From positions 56,585-120,584 of the forward strand of contig JAIOPH010000018.1 in the NCBI GenBank assembly GCA_021414005.1: DNA of 64,000 bases. The letters are read 5' to 3'. This DNA is from Chthoniobacter sp. (GTDB lineage Bacteria > Verrucomicrobiota > Verrucomicrobiia > Chthoniobacterales > Chthoniobacteraceae). Below, piece after piece: positions 1 to 8,665 of the stretch. Below the pieces are notes generated by a model. The model had not been told where the DNA came from. It did no database searches and saw only the letters and a list, made by a program, of their open reading frames with translations. The translations under genes were made by a program, and so were the position numbers. The stretch's first letter is position 1. The number at the start of each line of letters is the position of its first letter.

Positions 1-1
1 G

Positions 2-385
2 CTGACCACCCCGAAGCTCATCAAAGCCTGCCTCGAACTCGCGGAGATCCACGGCGCGGCGTGCTGCGCCTCGCAGATTCCCGACACGGTGAAACGCGCG
101 AGCATCGAGCAGATGGTCACCGAGAGCGTCGAACGCACCGGGCTGTGGGCCATGCAGACGCCGCAGATTTTTTCCAGCGGACTGATCCTCCAGGCGTATT
201 CCGCGCTCATGGCGAATCACGAAATCGTCACCGACGAAGTCTCCGCCGTGCAGCGGCTGGGCAAAAAGATCGCCCTGCTGAAAAACGAGGACTGGAACTT
301 CAAGATCACCTTTCCCCACGACCTCGAACTCGCCGAGCACGTCCTCGAACTCCGCGCCAAGAAAAAGGCCAAAGCTAAGAAGTAA
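2..385 (+). CDS. ispD: 2-C-methyl-D-erythritol 4-phosphate cytidylyltransferase, C-terminal part (partial)
   Basis: This is the 3' end of ispD, cut by the window's left edge. IspD joins CTP and methylerythritol 4-phosphate in the cytosolic MEP isoprenoid pathway. The open frame runs from base 2 without a stop. It contains the family signature WAMQTPQIF followed by the TDEVSAVQRLG and GxxxNFKIT-like segments (here NEDWNFKITFPHDLELAE) that close the nucleotidyltransferase fold. The tail is lysine-rich (AKKKAKAKK), which is unusual but common at the end of verrucomicrobial proteins. About 127 residues are visible, a little over half of a normal IspD of about 230. An M16 peptidase gene follows 17 bases downstream on the same strand. 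The identification is firm; the N-terminal CTP-binding part lies outside the window. Confidence 0.9.
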   Translation: MTTPKLIKACLELAEIHGAACCASQIPDTVKRASIEQMVTESVERTGLWAMQTPQIFSSGLILQAYSALMANHEIVTDEVSAVQRLGKKIALLKNEDWNFKITFPHDLELAEHVLELRAKKKAKAKK

Positions 386-402
386 CCCGCGGTTACTGCC
401 TG

Positions 403-1671
403 ATGGAATTTCCCTACCGCCTCACCAAGCTCCGCAATGGAGTGCGCCTCGCGTCCGTCGAGATGCCCTACATGAAAAGCGTGAGCGTGGGCTTTTGGGC
501 GGCCATCGGCGGGCGGCACGAGACGGCGCAGCACAGCGGCATCTCGCATTTCATCGAGCATCTGCTTTTCAAAGGCACCAAACGCCGCACCGCGAAGAAG
601 ATCACGGAATCCGTGGAAAGTCTCGGCGGCTATCTCAACGCCTTCACCACCGAGGACCACACCTGCTACTACGCCAAGGCGGCGGTGCAGCATCTGCCGC
701 AGCTCTGCGACGTGCTCGCCGACATGTATCTCGACAGTCAGTTTGCGCCCGCCGAGATCGAGCGCGAGCGCGAGGTCATCCGCGAGGAGATCCTCATGTA
801 TCGCGATCAGCCCGCGCAGCACGCCCAGGAACTCCTCACCTCCACCATGTGGCCCGGCCACCCGCTCGGCCGTGCGCTCACCGGCACCGTCGAGAGCATC
901 GGGCGGATGAAACGCACCCACCTTCTCGACTACCAGCGCCGCCACTACAACGGCGCCACCACCATCGTCACCGTCGCCGGCCCCGTGGATCACGAACGCG
1001 TGGTCGCGCTCCTCGCGCCGCTCCTCGACCGCCTCCCGCGCGGACGCTCCCCGCGTTTTGTCCCCAGTCGGCCCGCGGCGGGGGCCGCGCGGCTTTCGCT
1101 CTTCACTCAGGAGACCGAGCAGACGCACCTCGCCATGGGCTTTCACGCCTTTGGCCGGGCCGACGAGCGCCGCTTCGCGCTAAAGCTCCTCTCCGTCATC
1201 CTTGGCGAAAACATGAGTTCCCGGCTCTTCCAGAAACTCCGCGAGCGCCACGGCTTTTGCTACAGCGTGCAGAGCGGCATGGTCACCCTCGCCGACACCG
1301 GAGCCATCCACATTTCCGCCGGACTCGACGCCGCCAATCTGGAGAAAGCCGTGCGCCTGATCCTGCGCGAACTTCAGAGCATCTGCGACAAAGCGCCGGG
1401 CCGTGCCGAGCTGAAAAAGGCCCAGGACTACACCATCGGCCAGACCTTCATGGGCCTCGAATCCACCTCGAACCAGATCATGTGGATGGGCGAAAGCATC
1501 CTCGCCTACAACCGCGTCCTCTGCCCCGTGGAAACCGAGCGCAAACTCCTCGCCGTCACGCCCGCCGACATCCAGCGCGTGGCCTGCCACTGCCTGCACC
1601 GCTCCCGCCTCGCCGTCGCCATCGTCGGCCCGGTCAAAGGCGAGGACAAAATCCGCGGCTGGCTTTCCTGA
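403..1671 (+). CDS. M16 family zinc metallopeptidase
   Basis: This is a 422-residue single-unit M16 (pitrilysin/mitochondrial-processing-peptidase-like) protease. The inverted zinc motif HxxEH is at residues 49-53 (HFIEH), followed by LLFKGT. The third zinc ligand is expected about 76 residues later and is present as Glu129 in REEILMYRD. The C-terminal half has the usual inactive M16_C fold, with GLGENMSSRLFQKLRE-like and GFCYSVQSG segments. Such proteins degrade or process peptides, often as dimers. No signal peptide is visible, so it is probably cytoplasmic. It sits between ispD and a methyltransferase-like gene, with short gaps that would allow one transcript. A second, double-length M16 peptidase is encoded at 53101-55668. 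Confidence 0.88.
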   Translation: MEFPYRLTKLRNGVRLASVEMPYMKSVSVGFWAAIGGRHETAQHSGISHFIEHLLFKGTKRRTAKKITESVESLGGYLNAFTTEDHTCYYAKAAVQHLPQLCDVLADMYLDSQFAPAEIEREREVIREEILMYRDQPAQHAQELLTSTMWPGHPLGRALTGTVESIGRMKRTHLLDYQRRHYNGATTIVTVAGPVDHERVVALLAPLLDRLPRGRSPRFVPSRPAAGAARLSLFTQETEQTHLAMGFHAFGRADERRFALKLLSVILGENMSSRLFQKLRERHGFCYSVQSGMVTLADTGAIHISAGLDAANLEKAVRLILRELQSICDKAPGRAELKKAQDYTIGQTFMGLESTSNQIMWMGESILAYNRVLCPVETERKLLAVTPADIQRVACHCLHRSRLAVAIVGPVKGEDKIRGWLS

Positions 1672-1696
1672 GCCGCGCGCGGTCGCCTTCTTCACG

Positions 1697-2395
1697 GTGA
1701 AACCTTTTCGCAACCTCGCGCAAACGCGCACCCCGGACGGCTCGCTTTTCACCCTGCACGAGCACGACGGCGACTACTTTCTCAAACTCAATGGGCGGCA
1801 GCTCATGAGCACCACCGCCACCGTGTCCGAACTGCTGCTCGCGCAACTCCCCTGCGCCCGGCTCGCCGGCGTCCCGCAGGCCCGCGTGCTCATCGGCGGC
1901 CTCGGCCTCGGCTACAGCCTCCAGCGCGTGCTCGCCCTCGTCGGCCCGCGCGCCGTCGTGCATGTCGCGGAACTCCTTCCCGAAGTCGTCGCGTGGAACC
2001 GCGAATATCTCCACGCCGTCAATGGCCGGCTCCTCGACGATCCCCGCGTTGAAATCCTCGTCGGCGACGTTTTCGAGATCATCCGCAAAGCCGGCAAAGC
2101 CGCCTACGATGCCATCCTCCTCGATGTGGACAACGGCCCCACCTCCTTCGTGCAGCCCAAGAACTCGCGGCTCTACGACCGGCACGGCTTTGGCCTCATC
2201 CGGCGCGCCCTCCGCCCCGGCGGGAAAGTCGCCTTCTGGTCCGCGTGCCCCGAGCCCGGCTTCATCCGCAACCTCGGCCGCGCCGGTTTCGCCACCCAGG
2301 CCGTTCCCGCCAAAGCCCACGAACGCGCCAAGCGCGAAGCCCACGTCATCTACCTCGCCACGCCCGCGGAAAAGTCCGCGGCGGAAACGAAGTAA
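1697..2395 (+). CDS. Spermidine-synthase-like SAM-dependent methyltransferase fold protein
   Basis: This 232-residue protein has the Rossmann-type methyltransferase core of the spermidine synthase family. The glycine-rich nucleotide loop is VLIGGLGLGYSL, followed by an acidic strand end (VAELLPEVVAWNREYL), a DPRVEILVGDVF strand and the DAILLDVDNGP acidic motif. The N-terminal beta segment (TPDGSLFTLHEHDGDYFLKLNGRQLMS) resembles the tetramerisation domain of polyamine synthases but is shortened. The true substrate is unknown. Many bacterial proteins annotated as spermidine synthases of this length are not proven aminopropyltransferases. The start is GTG at 1697, 26 bases after the peptidase stop; no strong Shine-Dalgarno sequence decides it. 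Confidence 0.72.
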   Translation: MKPFRNLAQTRTPDGSLFTLHEHDGDYFLKLNGRQLMSTTATVSELLLAQLPCARLAGVPQARVLIGGLGLGYSLQRVLALVGPRAVVHVAELLPEVVAWNREYLHAVNGRLLDDPRVEILVGDVFEIIRKAGKAAYDAILLDVDNGPTSFVQPKNSRLYDRHGFGLIRRALRPGGKVAFWSACPEPGFIRNLGRAGFATQAVPAKAHERAKREAHVIYLATPAEKSAAETK

Positions 2396-2485
2396 CATTT
2401 TGGGATCCGCGCGCCGACTCTGCCGGCTTGGACCGCCACATTCCGCGCTCTTGCCACGCGCCGGCGAAGCGGCGAAGTAACGCGC

Positions 2486-4075
2486 ATGTTTGTCAGTATT
2501 TTTAACGACGTCATTGGGCCGGTGATGCGCGGGCCTTCGAGTTCGCATTGTGCGGCGGCGTTGCGCATCGGGCGGCTGGGGCTCGACCTCATGGAGGGGA
2601 AATTGCGCGAGGTGCTGGTGGAGTTTGACCGCAGTGGTTCGCTGCCGACGACGCACGACACGCAGGGCTCGGACATGGGGCTCTTTGGCGGGTTATTGGG
2701 TTGGGACGCGGCGGATGAACGCCTGCCGGGCTCGATGCAGACGCTGCGCGAGAGTGGCGTGGAGATTCGCATCGAGACGGTGGACGTGGGCGACCCGCAT
2801 CCGAATACCTACCGGCTCACGCTCACGAATGACAGCGAGCGCCACACGCTGCGCGCGATCTCCACCGGCGGCGGGATGATGGAGGTGCTGGACGTGGATG
2901 GCTTCGCGGTTTCGATGTTCGGCGATTACTCCGTGACGCTGCTCTGGGCGGCGGGCGATGGCGCGGCGCTGCGCGCCAAAGTTGCGTCGCTCGTGGAGGC
3001 GGATGCGGTGCTGCTGCATGAGCGCGACGGGGCGCAGCTCGTGGAGGTGCAGGCGCAGCAGTTTGTCGCCGAGACGGTGCTCGCCGAACTGCGCGCCGCG
3101 GGCCTCGTCGGCGCGGTGAAGCGGCTCGCGCCCGTGCTGCCGGTGAAGTCGCGCCGCACCACGCGCATTCCCTTTTCCACCTGCGCCGAGATGCTCGCCC
3201 ACGATGCGGGAAAGAACACACCGCTCTGGAAACTCGCAGTCGCCTACGAGTGCGAGCGCGGCGGCCTCGGCGAGCGCGAGGTCGTGGAAATGATGACGGG
3301 CATCGTGCGCATCCTGCGCCGTTCGGTCACGCAGGGCATCGCGGGCACGAGCTATGAGGACCGCGTGCTCGGACATCAGTCGGGGGGATTTCAGGAAATG
3401 ATGAACAAGGGTCGCCTGCTCGACGCGGGCGCGCTGAACCGCATCATCCTCTACGTCACCGCGCTCATGGAGGTGAAAAGCTCGATGGGCGTGATCGTGG
3501 CGATGCCCACGGCGGGCGCGTGCGCGGCGCTGCCCGGCGCGGTCATCGCGATGGCGGAGGAGATGAAGCTCGGCGAGGAGGAAATGGCGAAGGCGATTCT
3601 CGCGAGCGGGCTCATCGGCGTGTTCATCGCGACGGCGTGGACGTTCGCCGCGGAAGTCGGTGGCTGCCAGGCCGAGGGAGGCTCCGCGGCGGCGATGGCG
3701 GCGGCGGCGCTCGTGACGCTGAACGGTGGCACGCTCGCGCAATCAGTCGCCGCGGCTTCGATGGCGATGCAGAGCATGCTGGGTCTCATCTGCGATCCCA
3801 TCGCGAACCGCGTGGAAGCGCCGTGCCTCGGAAAAAACGTGATGGCCGCCGCGAACGCACTGTCGTGTGCCAACATGGCGATGGCTGGCTTTGATCAGGT
3901 CATCCCGTTCGACGAAGTCGTGGAAACCGCCAAGCAAGTTGCCAAGCAAATGCCCCGCGAACTTCGCTGCACCGCGCTCGGCGGCTTGTCCATCACGCCC
4001 ACTTCGCTAGCCATCGAAGCCAGGCTCGCTGGCAAACGCGCGGCGTGCGGTGCGGGTTCGTGTGGCTGCAAATAG
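2486..4075 (+). CDS. sdaA: L-serine ammonia-lyase (iron-sulfur type), beta and alpha parts in one chain
   Basis: This 529-residue enzyme converts L-serine to pyruvate and ammonia with an oxygen-labile 4Fe-4S cluster. The N-terminal part (about 1-160) is the SdaAB-like beta domain, starting FVSIFNDVIGPVMRGPSSSHCAAALR. The rest is the SdaAA-like catalytic alpha domain. It contains GVIVAMPTAGACAALPGAVIA, a CDPIANRVEAPCLGKN segment and a C-terminal GAGSCGCK, which supply the conserved cysteines expected to hold the cluster. Single-chain enzymes of this size occur in many bacteria; in clostridia the two parts are separate genes. The start codon ATG at 2486 gives the expected MF-SIFD-like beginning. 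It is likely transcribed alone, 90 bases after the preceding gene. Confidence 0.92.
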   Translation: MFVSIFNDVIGPVMRGPSSSHCAAALRIGRLGLDLMEGKLREVLVEFDRSGSLPTTHDTQGSDMGLFGGLLGWDAADERLPGSMQTLRESGVEIRIETVDVGDPHPNTYRLTLTNDSERHTLRAISTGGGMMEVLDVDGFAVSMFGDYSVTLLWAAGDGAALRAKVASLVEADAVLLHERDGAQLVEVQAQQFVAETVLAELRAAGLVGAVKRLAPVLPVKSRRTTRIPFSTCAEMLAHDAGKNTPLWKLAVAYECERGGLGEREVVEMMTGIVRILRRSVTQGIAGTSYEDRVLGHQSGGFQEMMNKGRLLDAGALNRIILYVTALMEVKSSMGVIVAMPTAGACAALPGAVIAMAEEMKLGEEEMAKAILASGLIGVFIATAWTFAAEVGGCQAEGGSAAAMAAAALVTLNGGTLAQSVAAASMAMQSMLGLICDPIANRVEAPCLGKNVMAAANALSCANMAMAGFDQVIPFDEVVETAKQVAKQMPRELRCTALGGLSITPTSLAIEARLAGKRAACGAGSCGCK

Positions 4076-4168
4076 CGTCGCGGCGCGCCGGCGCTCACAC
4101 GCCAAGCAAACCCGGCTCCGTCGCCCGCGTTGCTTGCGCGCTTGGGGCCGCGCGATAGTGTTTGCGTC

Positions 4169-6565
4169 ATGTTCTTCCCGCGTTGCCCGTTCGTCGTCGT
4201 CTTCATCGCGCTCGTGGGCGCAGCCGTTTCCCGCGCAGCGGAAAAACCTGCGCTGCTAAAAGGGGAGCGCGTCGCGATTTCCGCACCTCGCGCGGCGTCG
4301 GACGAAGCGCAGCAGGCGCTGAAACTTTTTGTGCCCGCCGATGGGCTGGAGGTCGCGCTTTTTGCGGCGGAGCCGCTGCTCGGCAATCCGGTGTCCATCA
4401 GCATCGACGGCGAGGGGCGCATCTTCGTTGCAGAGACGCATCGTGCCCGGACGAGCGCGCTGGATGTCCGCCAATATCCCGCCCTGCTCGACGATGATCT
4501 CGCGAGCCGCTCGGTCGAGGACCGGCTCGCGCTCACGAAAAAATACTTCGCTGCCGACTGGCCGAAGTTGGGCGTGGAAACCGAAGTGGTCCGCCTCGTG
4601 GAGGACCGCGATCAGGACGGCCAAGCGGATTTTTCCGCTGTGTATGCGGACGGTTTTAACTCACCGCTCGATGGCGCGGCGGGCGCGGTGCTGGCGCTCG
4701 GAGGCCGTGTGTGGTTCGCGAATGTCCCGAGTCTGTGGCGGCTCGATGGCATGAATAAAGACGGGCGCGCGGAGCAGCGCACCGAGCTGAGCCGTGGCTA
4801 CGGCGTGCGCTTCGGCTGGTCGGGGCACGATCTGCATGGGCTGATTCGCGGGCCGGACGGACGGCTGTATTTTTCCGTGGGCGACCGCGGGGCGCAGGTG
4901 AAAACGAAGGAGGGCAAGATCCTCGCATTGCCGGATGAAGGCGCGGTGCTGCGCTGCGAGTTGGACGGTGCGCAGCTCGAAGTTTTCTGCCGCGGCCTGC
5001 GTAATCCGCAGGATCTGGCTTTTGACAAATTCGGGAATCTTTTCACCGGCGACAGCGCGGCCGAGCTGGGTGATCGCGCGCGTTTCCTCCACCTCGTGGA
5101 AGGTGGCGACTACGGCTGGCGCATCGGCTGGCAGCACCATCCGCTCGGCGCGAAACTCAATCCGTGGCTCGCGGAGAAGCTGTGGATGCCGCAGTTCGAG
5201 GGGCAGGCTGCGTGGGTGCTGCCGCCGGTGGCGAACATCCCGGACGGGCCTGCGGGGCTGGCCTACAATCCTGGCACCGGATTTTCGCTGCGTTACGACG
5301 AGGCATTTTTTCAATGCTGCTGCCAAGACAGTTCGGCCAAGAGCGGTATCCGCACATGGAAGGCGGTGCGTTTCCTCGGCTCTTTCCGGATCGAAGATGA
5401 AGCTCCGTTTCTCGACCACTGCCACGCGACCGATGTCGCCTTTGGCCCGGACAGCCGGCTCTACTGCAGCGCGTGGGGTGACGGCGGGGAGGTGACTGGA
5501 CGCGGACGCATTTATCGCGTTCACGATGTTGCGGCGACGCGCAATCCGCGCGTCGAGGAGGTGCGGCTGCTGCTCGCGGAGGGGTTCAAAAACAAGGCAC
5601 CCACCGAACTGAGCATCCTGATCGGGCACAAGGATCAGCGCGTGCGCCTGGAAGCGCAGTGGGAGTTGGCCACGCGGCCCGAGGCGGAGCGGGAATTTGC
5701 GGACGTCGCGGCTTCGCCCAATAAGGATGTCGCAGACCAGCAGCTTGCGCGGGTTCATGCCATCTGGGGGCTCGGCATGGTGGCCCGCGAGGCCGACCGG
5801 AAGACGCCCGGCGCGGGTGCAAAAATCCTGCTGCCGCTCATTCCACTGCTTCAGGGCGAGGACCCGGAAGTGCGCGCACAAACGGCGAAGGTGCTCGGGG
5901 AAAGCCGGGTGGCAGAGGCTTACGAAGAGCTGATCAAAACGCTGCGTGATGATGCCGTCCCCCATGTGAGCTTTTTCTCCGCGCAGGCGCTGGCGAAATT
6001 GGCGCGCAAGGAGTGCGTGCCGCAGGTGCTCATCATGGCGCGCAGCATGAGCGACCAAGGCCCGATGCTCCGCCACGGCTACGTGCAGGCGCTCGCGGCG
6101 GCCAACGATCTGCCTGCGCTTCAGGAAGCCGCGAGGCACACCGATCCGGCGGTGCGAATGGTCGCGCTGCTCGCCCTGCGTCGGCTGGGGCGGCCGGAAG
6201 TCGCGCAGTTTCTCACGGACGAAGATCCGCTGCTCGTTATCGAGGCGGCGCGGGCGATTTACGACGTACCCATTGCGCCCGCGCTCCCGCAGCTCGCCGC
6301 GCTGCTGGCGAAACCCAGCGCCGACGAGCAACTCGTGATTCGCGTGCTCGGGGCCGCCTTTCGCGTCGGCACCCCGGAGTGCGCCAAAGCGCTCGCCGCT
6401 TTCGCCGCCGGCGACTCCGCCTCCGAGGCTCTGCGCCACGAGGCCCGCGAGCTTCTCGCCCTCTGGCCGCAGCCGACCGTCCGCGACCGCGTGACCGGCT
6501 TGCCGCGCCCGCTCCCCACCCGCGAAGCCGCGCCAAAAGAAGCGCATCCAGCGCCTGCGCGCTGA
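4169..6565 (+). CDS. Secreted PVC-type membrane-bound dehydrogenase-like beta-propeller with HEAT repeats
   Basis: This 798-residue exported protein starts at ATG 4169 with a clear signal peptide (FFPRCPFVVVFIALVGAAVSRAAEKP). An upstream in-frame start at 4130 would bury it. After about residue 60 the sequence matches the propeller found in planctomycete and verrucomicrobial membrane-bound dehydrogenase-like proteins: FVPADGLEVALFAAEPLLGNPVSISIDGEGRIFVAETHR, GLRNPQDLAFDKFGNLFTGD and YGWRIGWQHHPLG. Such folds are related to PQQ-dependent sugar dehydrogenases. From about 470 to 780 there are repeated helical pairs with VRAQTAKVLGESR and VRMVALLALRRLG, typical of HEAT repeats. The heme-binding CxxCH domain that often ends this family is absent; the only Cys cluster is FFQCCCQD. 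The substrate is unknown. Confidence 0.78.
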   Translation: MFFPRCPFVVVFIALVGAAVSRAAEKPALLKGERVAISAPRAASDEAQQALKLFVPADGLEVALFAAEPLLGNPVSISIDGEGRIFVAETHRARTSALDVRQYPALLDDDLASRSVEDRLALTKKYFAADWPKLGVETEVVRLVEDRDQDGQADFSAVYADGFNSPLDGAAGAVLALGGRVWFANVPSLWRLDGMNKDGRAEQRTELSRGYGVRFGWSGHDLHGLIRGPDGRLYFSVGDRGAQVKTKEGKILALPDEGAVLRCELDGAQLEVFCRGLRNPQDLAFDKFGNLFTGDSAAELGDRARFLHLVEGGDYGWRIGWQHHPLGAKLNPWLAEKLWMPQFEGQAAWVLPPVANIPDGPAGLAYNPGTGFSLRYDEAFFQCCCQDSSAKSGIRTWKAVRFLGSFRIEDEAPFLDHCHATDVAFGPDSRLYCSAWGDGGEVTGRGRIYRVHDVAATRNPRVEEVRLLLAEGFKNKAPTELSILIGHKDQRVRLEAQWELATRPEAEREFADVAASPNKDVADQQLARVHAIWGLGMVAREADRKTPGAGAKILLPLIPLLQGEDPEVRAQTAKVLGESRVAEAYEELIKTLRDDAVPHVSFFSAQALAKLARKECVPQVLIMARSMSDQGPMLRHGYVQALAAANDLPALQEAARHTDPAVRMVALLALRRLGRPEVAQFLTDEDPLLVIEAARAIYDVPIAPALPQLAALLAKPSADEQLVIRVLGAAFRVGTPECAKALAAFAAGDSASEALRHEARELLALWPQPTVRDRVTGLPRPLPTREAAPKEAHPAPAR

Positions 6566-6605
6566 ACCCCTTGCGCAGACAAAAGTGAAGCCTCGCCCTT
6601 TCGGC

Positions 6606-7409
6606 TTATTTGAATACGGGAAACCGCCGGTAACCTAAATAAATGGTGAGAAAGAAGACTGCGGAAATCACTAGGTTCCGGCCGACCACCATTCCTTTGA
6701 AAGCGCGGGGGACTGCTTGGGGCGGGATCGCGGCGAGCAGCCGATGCACGACGCTGATCGGAACGGCAAAATTTAGATTCTGCCCGCCCGTGATTTGCGA
6801 GACGGCTACGCCAACGACCTGACCGGACTGGTCCAACACGGGCGATCCGCTCGATCCCGGAGAGATGGGAGCGGTAATTTGAATTAGCGGTTCGCGGTCC
6901 TTCGTTTCGACTCCATCAAATTTGTCGAGATCCTCCGATCGGCGGATCGCGGCAACCACTCCCTCCGATAGTGATCCTCCCAGGCCGTTCGGAGCACCAA
7001 TGACGATGACGCGTTCACCTGGATCCAATTTGCCGTGATTCAAAGCGGCCAGGGGCAATACTTCGCCTAATGAGGGCCGGAAGTTGGCCTGAATAATTGC
7101 GATATCGTTTGTCTTGTCCTCGGCCAACAGGCCCAGCACCGGAATTCTGCGACCGTCTGCCAACACCGCTTCGATTCGGTCTGCCGATTTTACGACATGC
7201 ACATTGGTGACCATGCGTCCATCGGTGCTGACAAAAAAGCCGGAGCCGGAACTCACCTCGTTTCCGCTTCCGTCGAAAACCGTCAAGAGGGCCACCGCAG
7301 GTTTTGCGGTTCGGAAAAGCTCAACCAATTCCGCGCTTCTGGCGTGAAGCAACAAGGCGACGAGCAACGCCGTGGCCAGAACCAGGCGGTGGTGACGGGC
7401 GAGTCTCAT
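6606..7409 (-). CDS. Membrane-tethered trypsin-like (S1C/DegP-type) serine protease
   Basis: This 267-residue protease (ATG at 7409; an upstream start at 7445 would add 12 residues) has an N-terminal hydrophobic signal or anchor (LVLATALLVALLLHARS). The catalytic triad is visible: His71 in TNVHVV, Asp102 in TNDIAII and Ser187 in SPGSSGSPV. The fold matches the protease domain of HtrA/DegP proteins, but no PDZ domain follows. Instead the C-terminus has a predicted membrane helix (NLVISAVFFLTIYLGYRRF). It would therefore sit with both ends in the membrane and the protease domain in the periplasm. It lies downstream of an esterase gene on the same strand and converges with the propeller gene. 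The substrate cannot be inferred. Confidence 0.82.
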   Translation of the reverse strand: MRLARHHRLVLATALLVALLLHARSAELVELFRTAKPAVALLTVFDGSGNEVSSGSGFFVSTDGRMVTNVHVVKSADRIEAVLADGRRIPVLGLLAEDKTNDIAIIQANFRPSLGEVLPLAALNHGKLDPGERVIVIGAPNGLGGSLSEGVVAAIRRSEDLDKFDGVETKDREPLIQITAPISPGSSGSPVLDQSGQVVGVAVSQITGGQNLNFAVPISVVHRLLAAIPPQAVPRAFKGMVVGRNLVISAVFFLTIYLGYRRFPVFK

Positions 7410-7496
7410 GCGGGTCAATGAAGCACGCGGGGATCGGCCCGCCAACCAAGTCTATCCAGTAGGGGGCCGCCGACACGGGCCGCAGCGTTTGCCGCG

Positions 7497-8546
7497 CTAC
7501 TTCTTAAGCATCTCCAGCATCGTCTCGGCAAACGCTTTGCCGAGGAGGATGAAAAAGCGGCCTTCGCCGAAATAGTGAAAGCCCTGACTGGAGGTCGCGC
7601 GCTGTAGCATTGCCTGCTCCTCTGGCGTGACAGGCTGCGTTTTCAAATCGCGATCCTTGTTCACCCAGCCAGCGGTCTTGATCGCAATGATACGCGGGTC
7701 CACGAGAGGGGCGCTCTCGATGGCTTTCACGTTGCCTTTGAATTCCGGCACGGTGTTCACGAAGCGCTGCCCGTCGCGGACGGCCTTTTGCTTCGGGTTG
7801 ACCTCCTCGACATGGACGCCGTTGACGCCCATCACGCCGACCACCGTCTTCATGTCCGGCGCTTTGAACTCCTTCCGCAGATCCTTGATCAAATGGACAA
7901 GATTTGCCCCGTATTCCGCGCGCCCTTTGTCGTCGAAAAGGTCGTTGTAGCCTTGGAACCAGACGAACCCGGCCATTTCGTAGCCGGCCTTTTCATCGTA
8001 GGCCGGGTAATGCTTTTTGAGGTTGTCGAGCACCTCGTGAACGATCTCGACAAGCGCCCGATACTGTCCGCCCACGTTCTCGGGCTTCATGCCGTCGGGC
8101 ACCCCGGCGCTCGGCGGACGGAAATTCACATACAGGCTCTGGCCGCCGGGGCCGTATTTAATAAGGAGCACCTGCTCCGCCAGCGCTTCGCCCATGTAAT
8201 AGCCGAACGCATACTCCGGCCCGATGTTATTCCCCAGCTTGTCGTAGTTTTTCCGTCCGCCGAAGCCCGGCTGAAGCGTGTCATAGACGCCTCCATTGGC
8301 GACCCACACGTCGTCGCGCGTGACGAGCTTGCCATTGGGCTTGAAGGTTTTGAGCAACGCGGCCCGTGCCGGATCGGGGTCCTCGCCGAGGAAGTCGATG
8401 GTGGAAACATTCGCCTGTCCGTCCATGTTCGACTGGCCGGCGAGGATGAAAACCTTGAGTTTGCCGGTGGCGTGGACGGACGGTGAAAGGGGAGCCGCGA
8501 GGAGGACAACGGCGACAGCGAGGATGCGGGAGTGGATTTTTTTCAT
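7497..8546 (-). CDS. Secreted SASA-domain carbohydrate esterase
   Basis: This 349-residue exported esterase begins at ATG 8546 with a signal peptide (KKIHSRILAVAVVLLAAPLSPSVHA). A longer open frame upstream to 8864 is arginine/proline-rich read-through and is not used. The SASA (sialate O-acetylesterase-like) block I, VFILAGQSNMDGQ, holds the nucleophile Ser39. A later VWFQGYNDL segment matches the family block with the oxyanion Asn region, and a C-terminal GFHYFGEGRFFILLGKAFAE carries the likely catalytic His. SASA enzymes deacetylate sugars, including plant xylan and sialic acid esters. A second, larger SASA protein is at 56644-59766. A 51-base gap precedes the longest frame of the protease gene, so co-transcription is possible. 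Confidence 0.82.
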   Translation of the reverse strand: MKKIHSRILAVAVVLLAAPLSPSVHATGKLKVFILAGQSNMDGQANVSTIDFLGEDPDPARAALLKTFKPNGKLVTRDDVWVANGGVYDTLQPGFGGRKNYDKLGNNIGPEYAFGYYMGEALAEQVLLIKYGPGGQSLYVNFRPPSAGVPDGMKPENVGGQYRALVEIVHEVLDNLKKHYPAYDEKAGYEMAGFVWFQGYNDLFDDKGRAEYGANLVHLIKDLRKEFKAPDMKTVVGVMGVNGVHVEEVNPKQKAVRDGQRFVNTVPEFKGNVKAIESAPLVDPRIIAIKTAGWVNKDRDLKTQPVTPEEQAMLQRATSSQGFHYFGEGRFFILLGKAFAETMLEMLKK

Positions 8547-8665
8547 GGATGCAAAGTGATTAGATGACGCGCGGGCGGCAGCAAGTAACATTTCCGACCC
8601 GCCGCCCGCGCGGCGCGCTTTTCTTCTCGGCACAGTCTGGCGGGGCGCGGATATTTCCGGGGCGC

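Noticed and set aside
217..1146. Long minus-strand open frame (309 codons) opposite ispD and the M16 gene
   Set aside because: It is the antisense shadow of two clear genes in high-GC DNA and has no protein-like motif.
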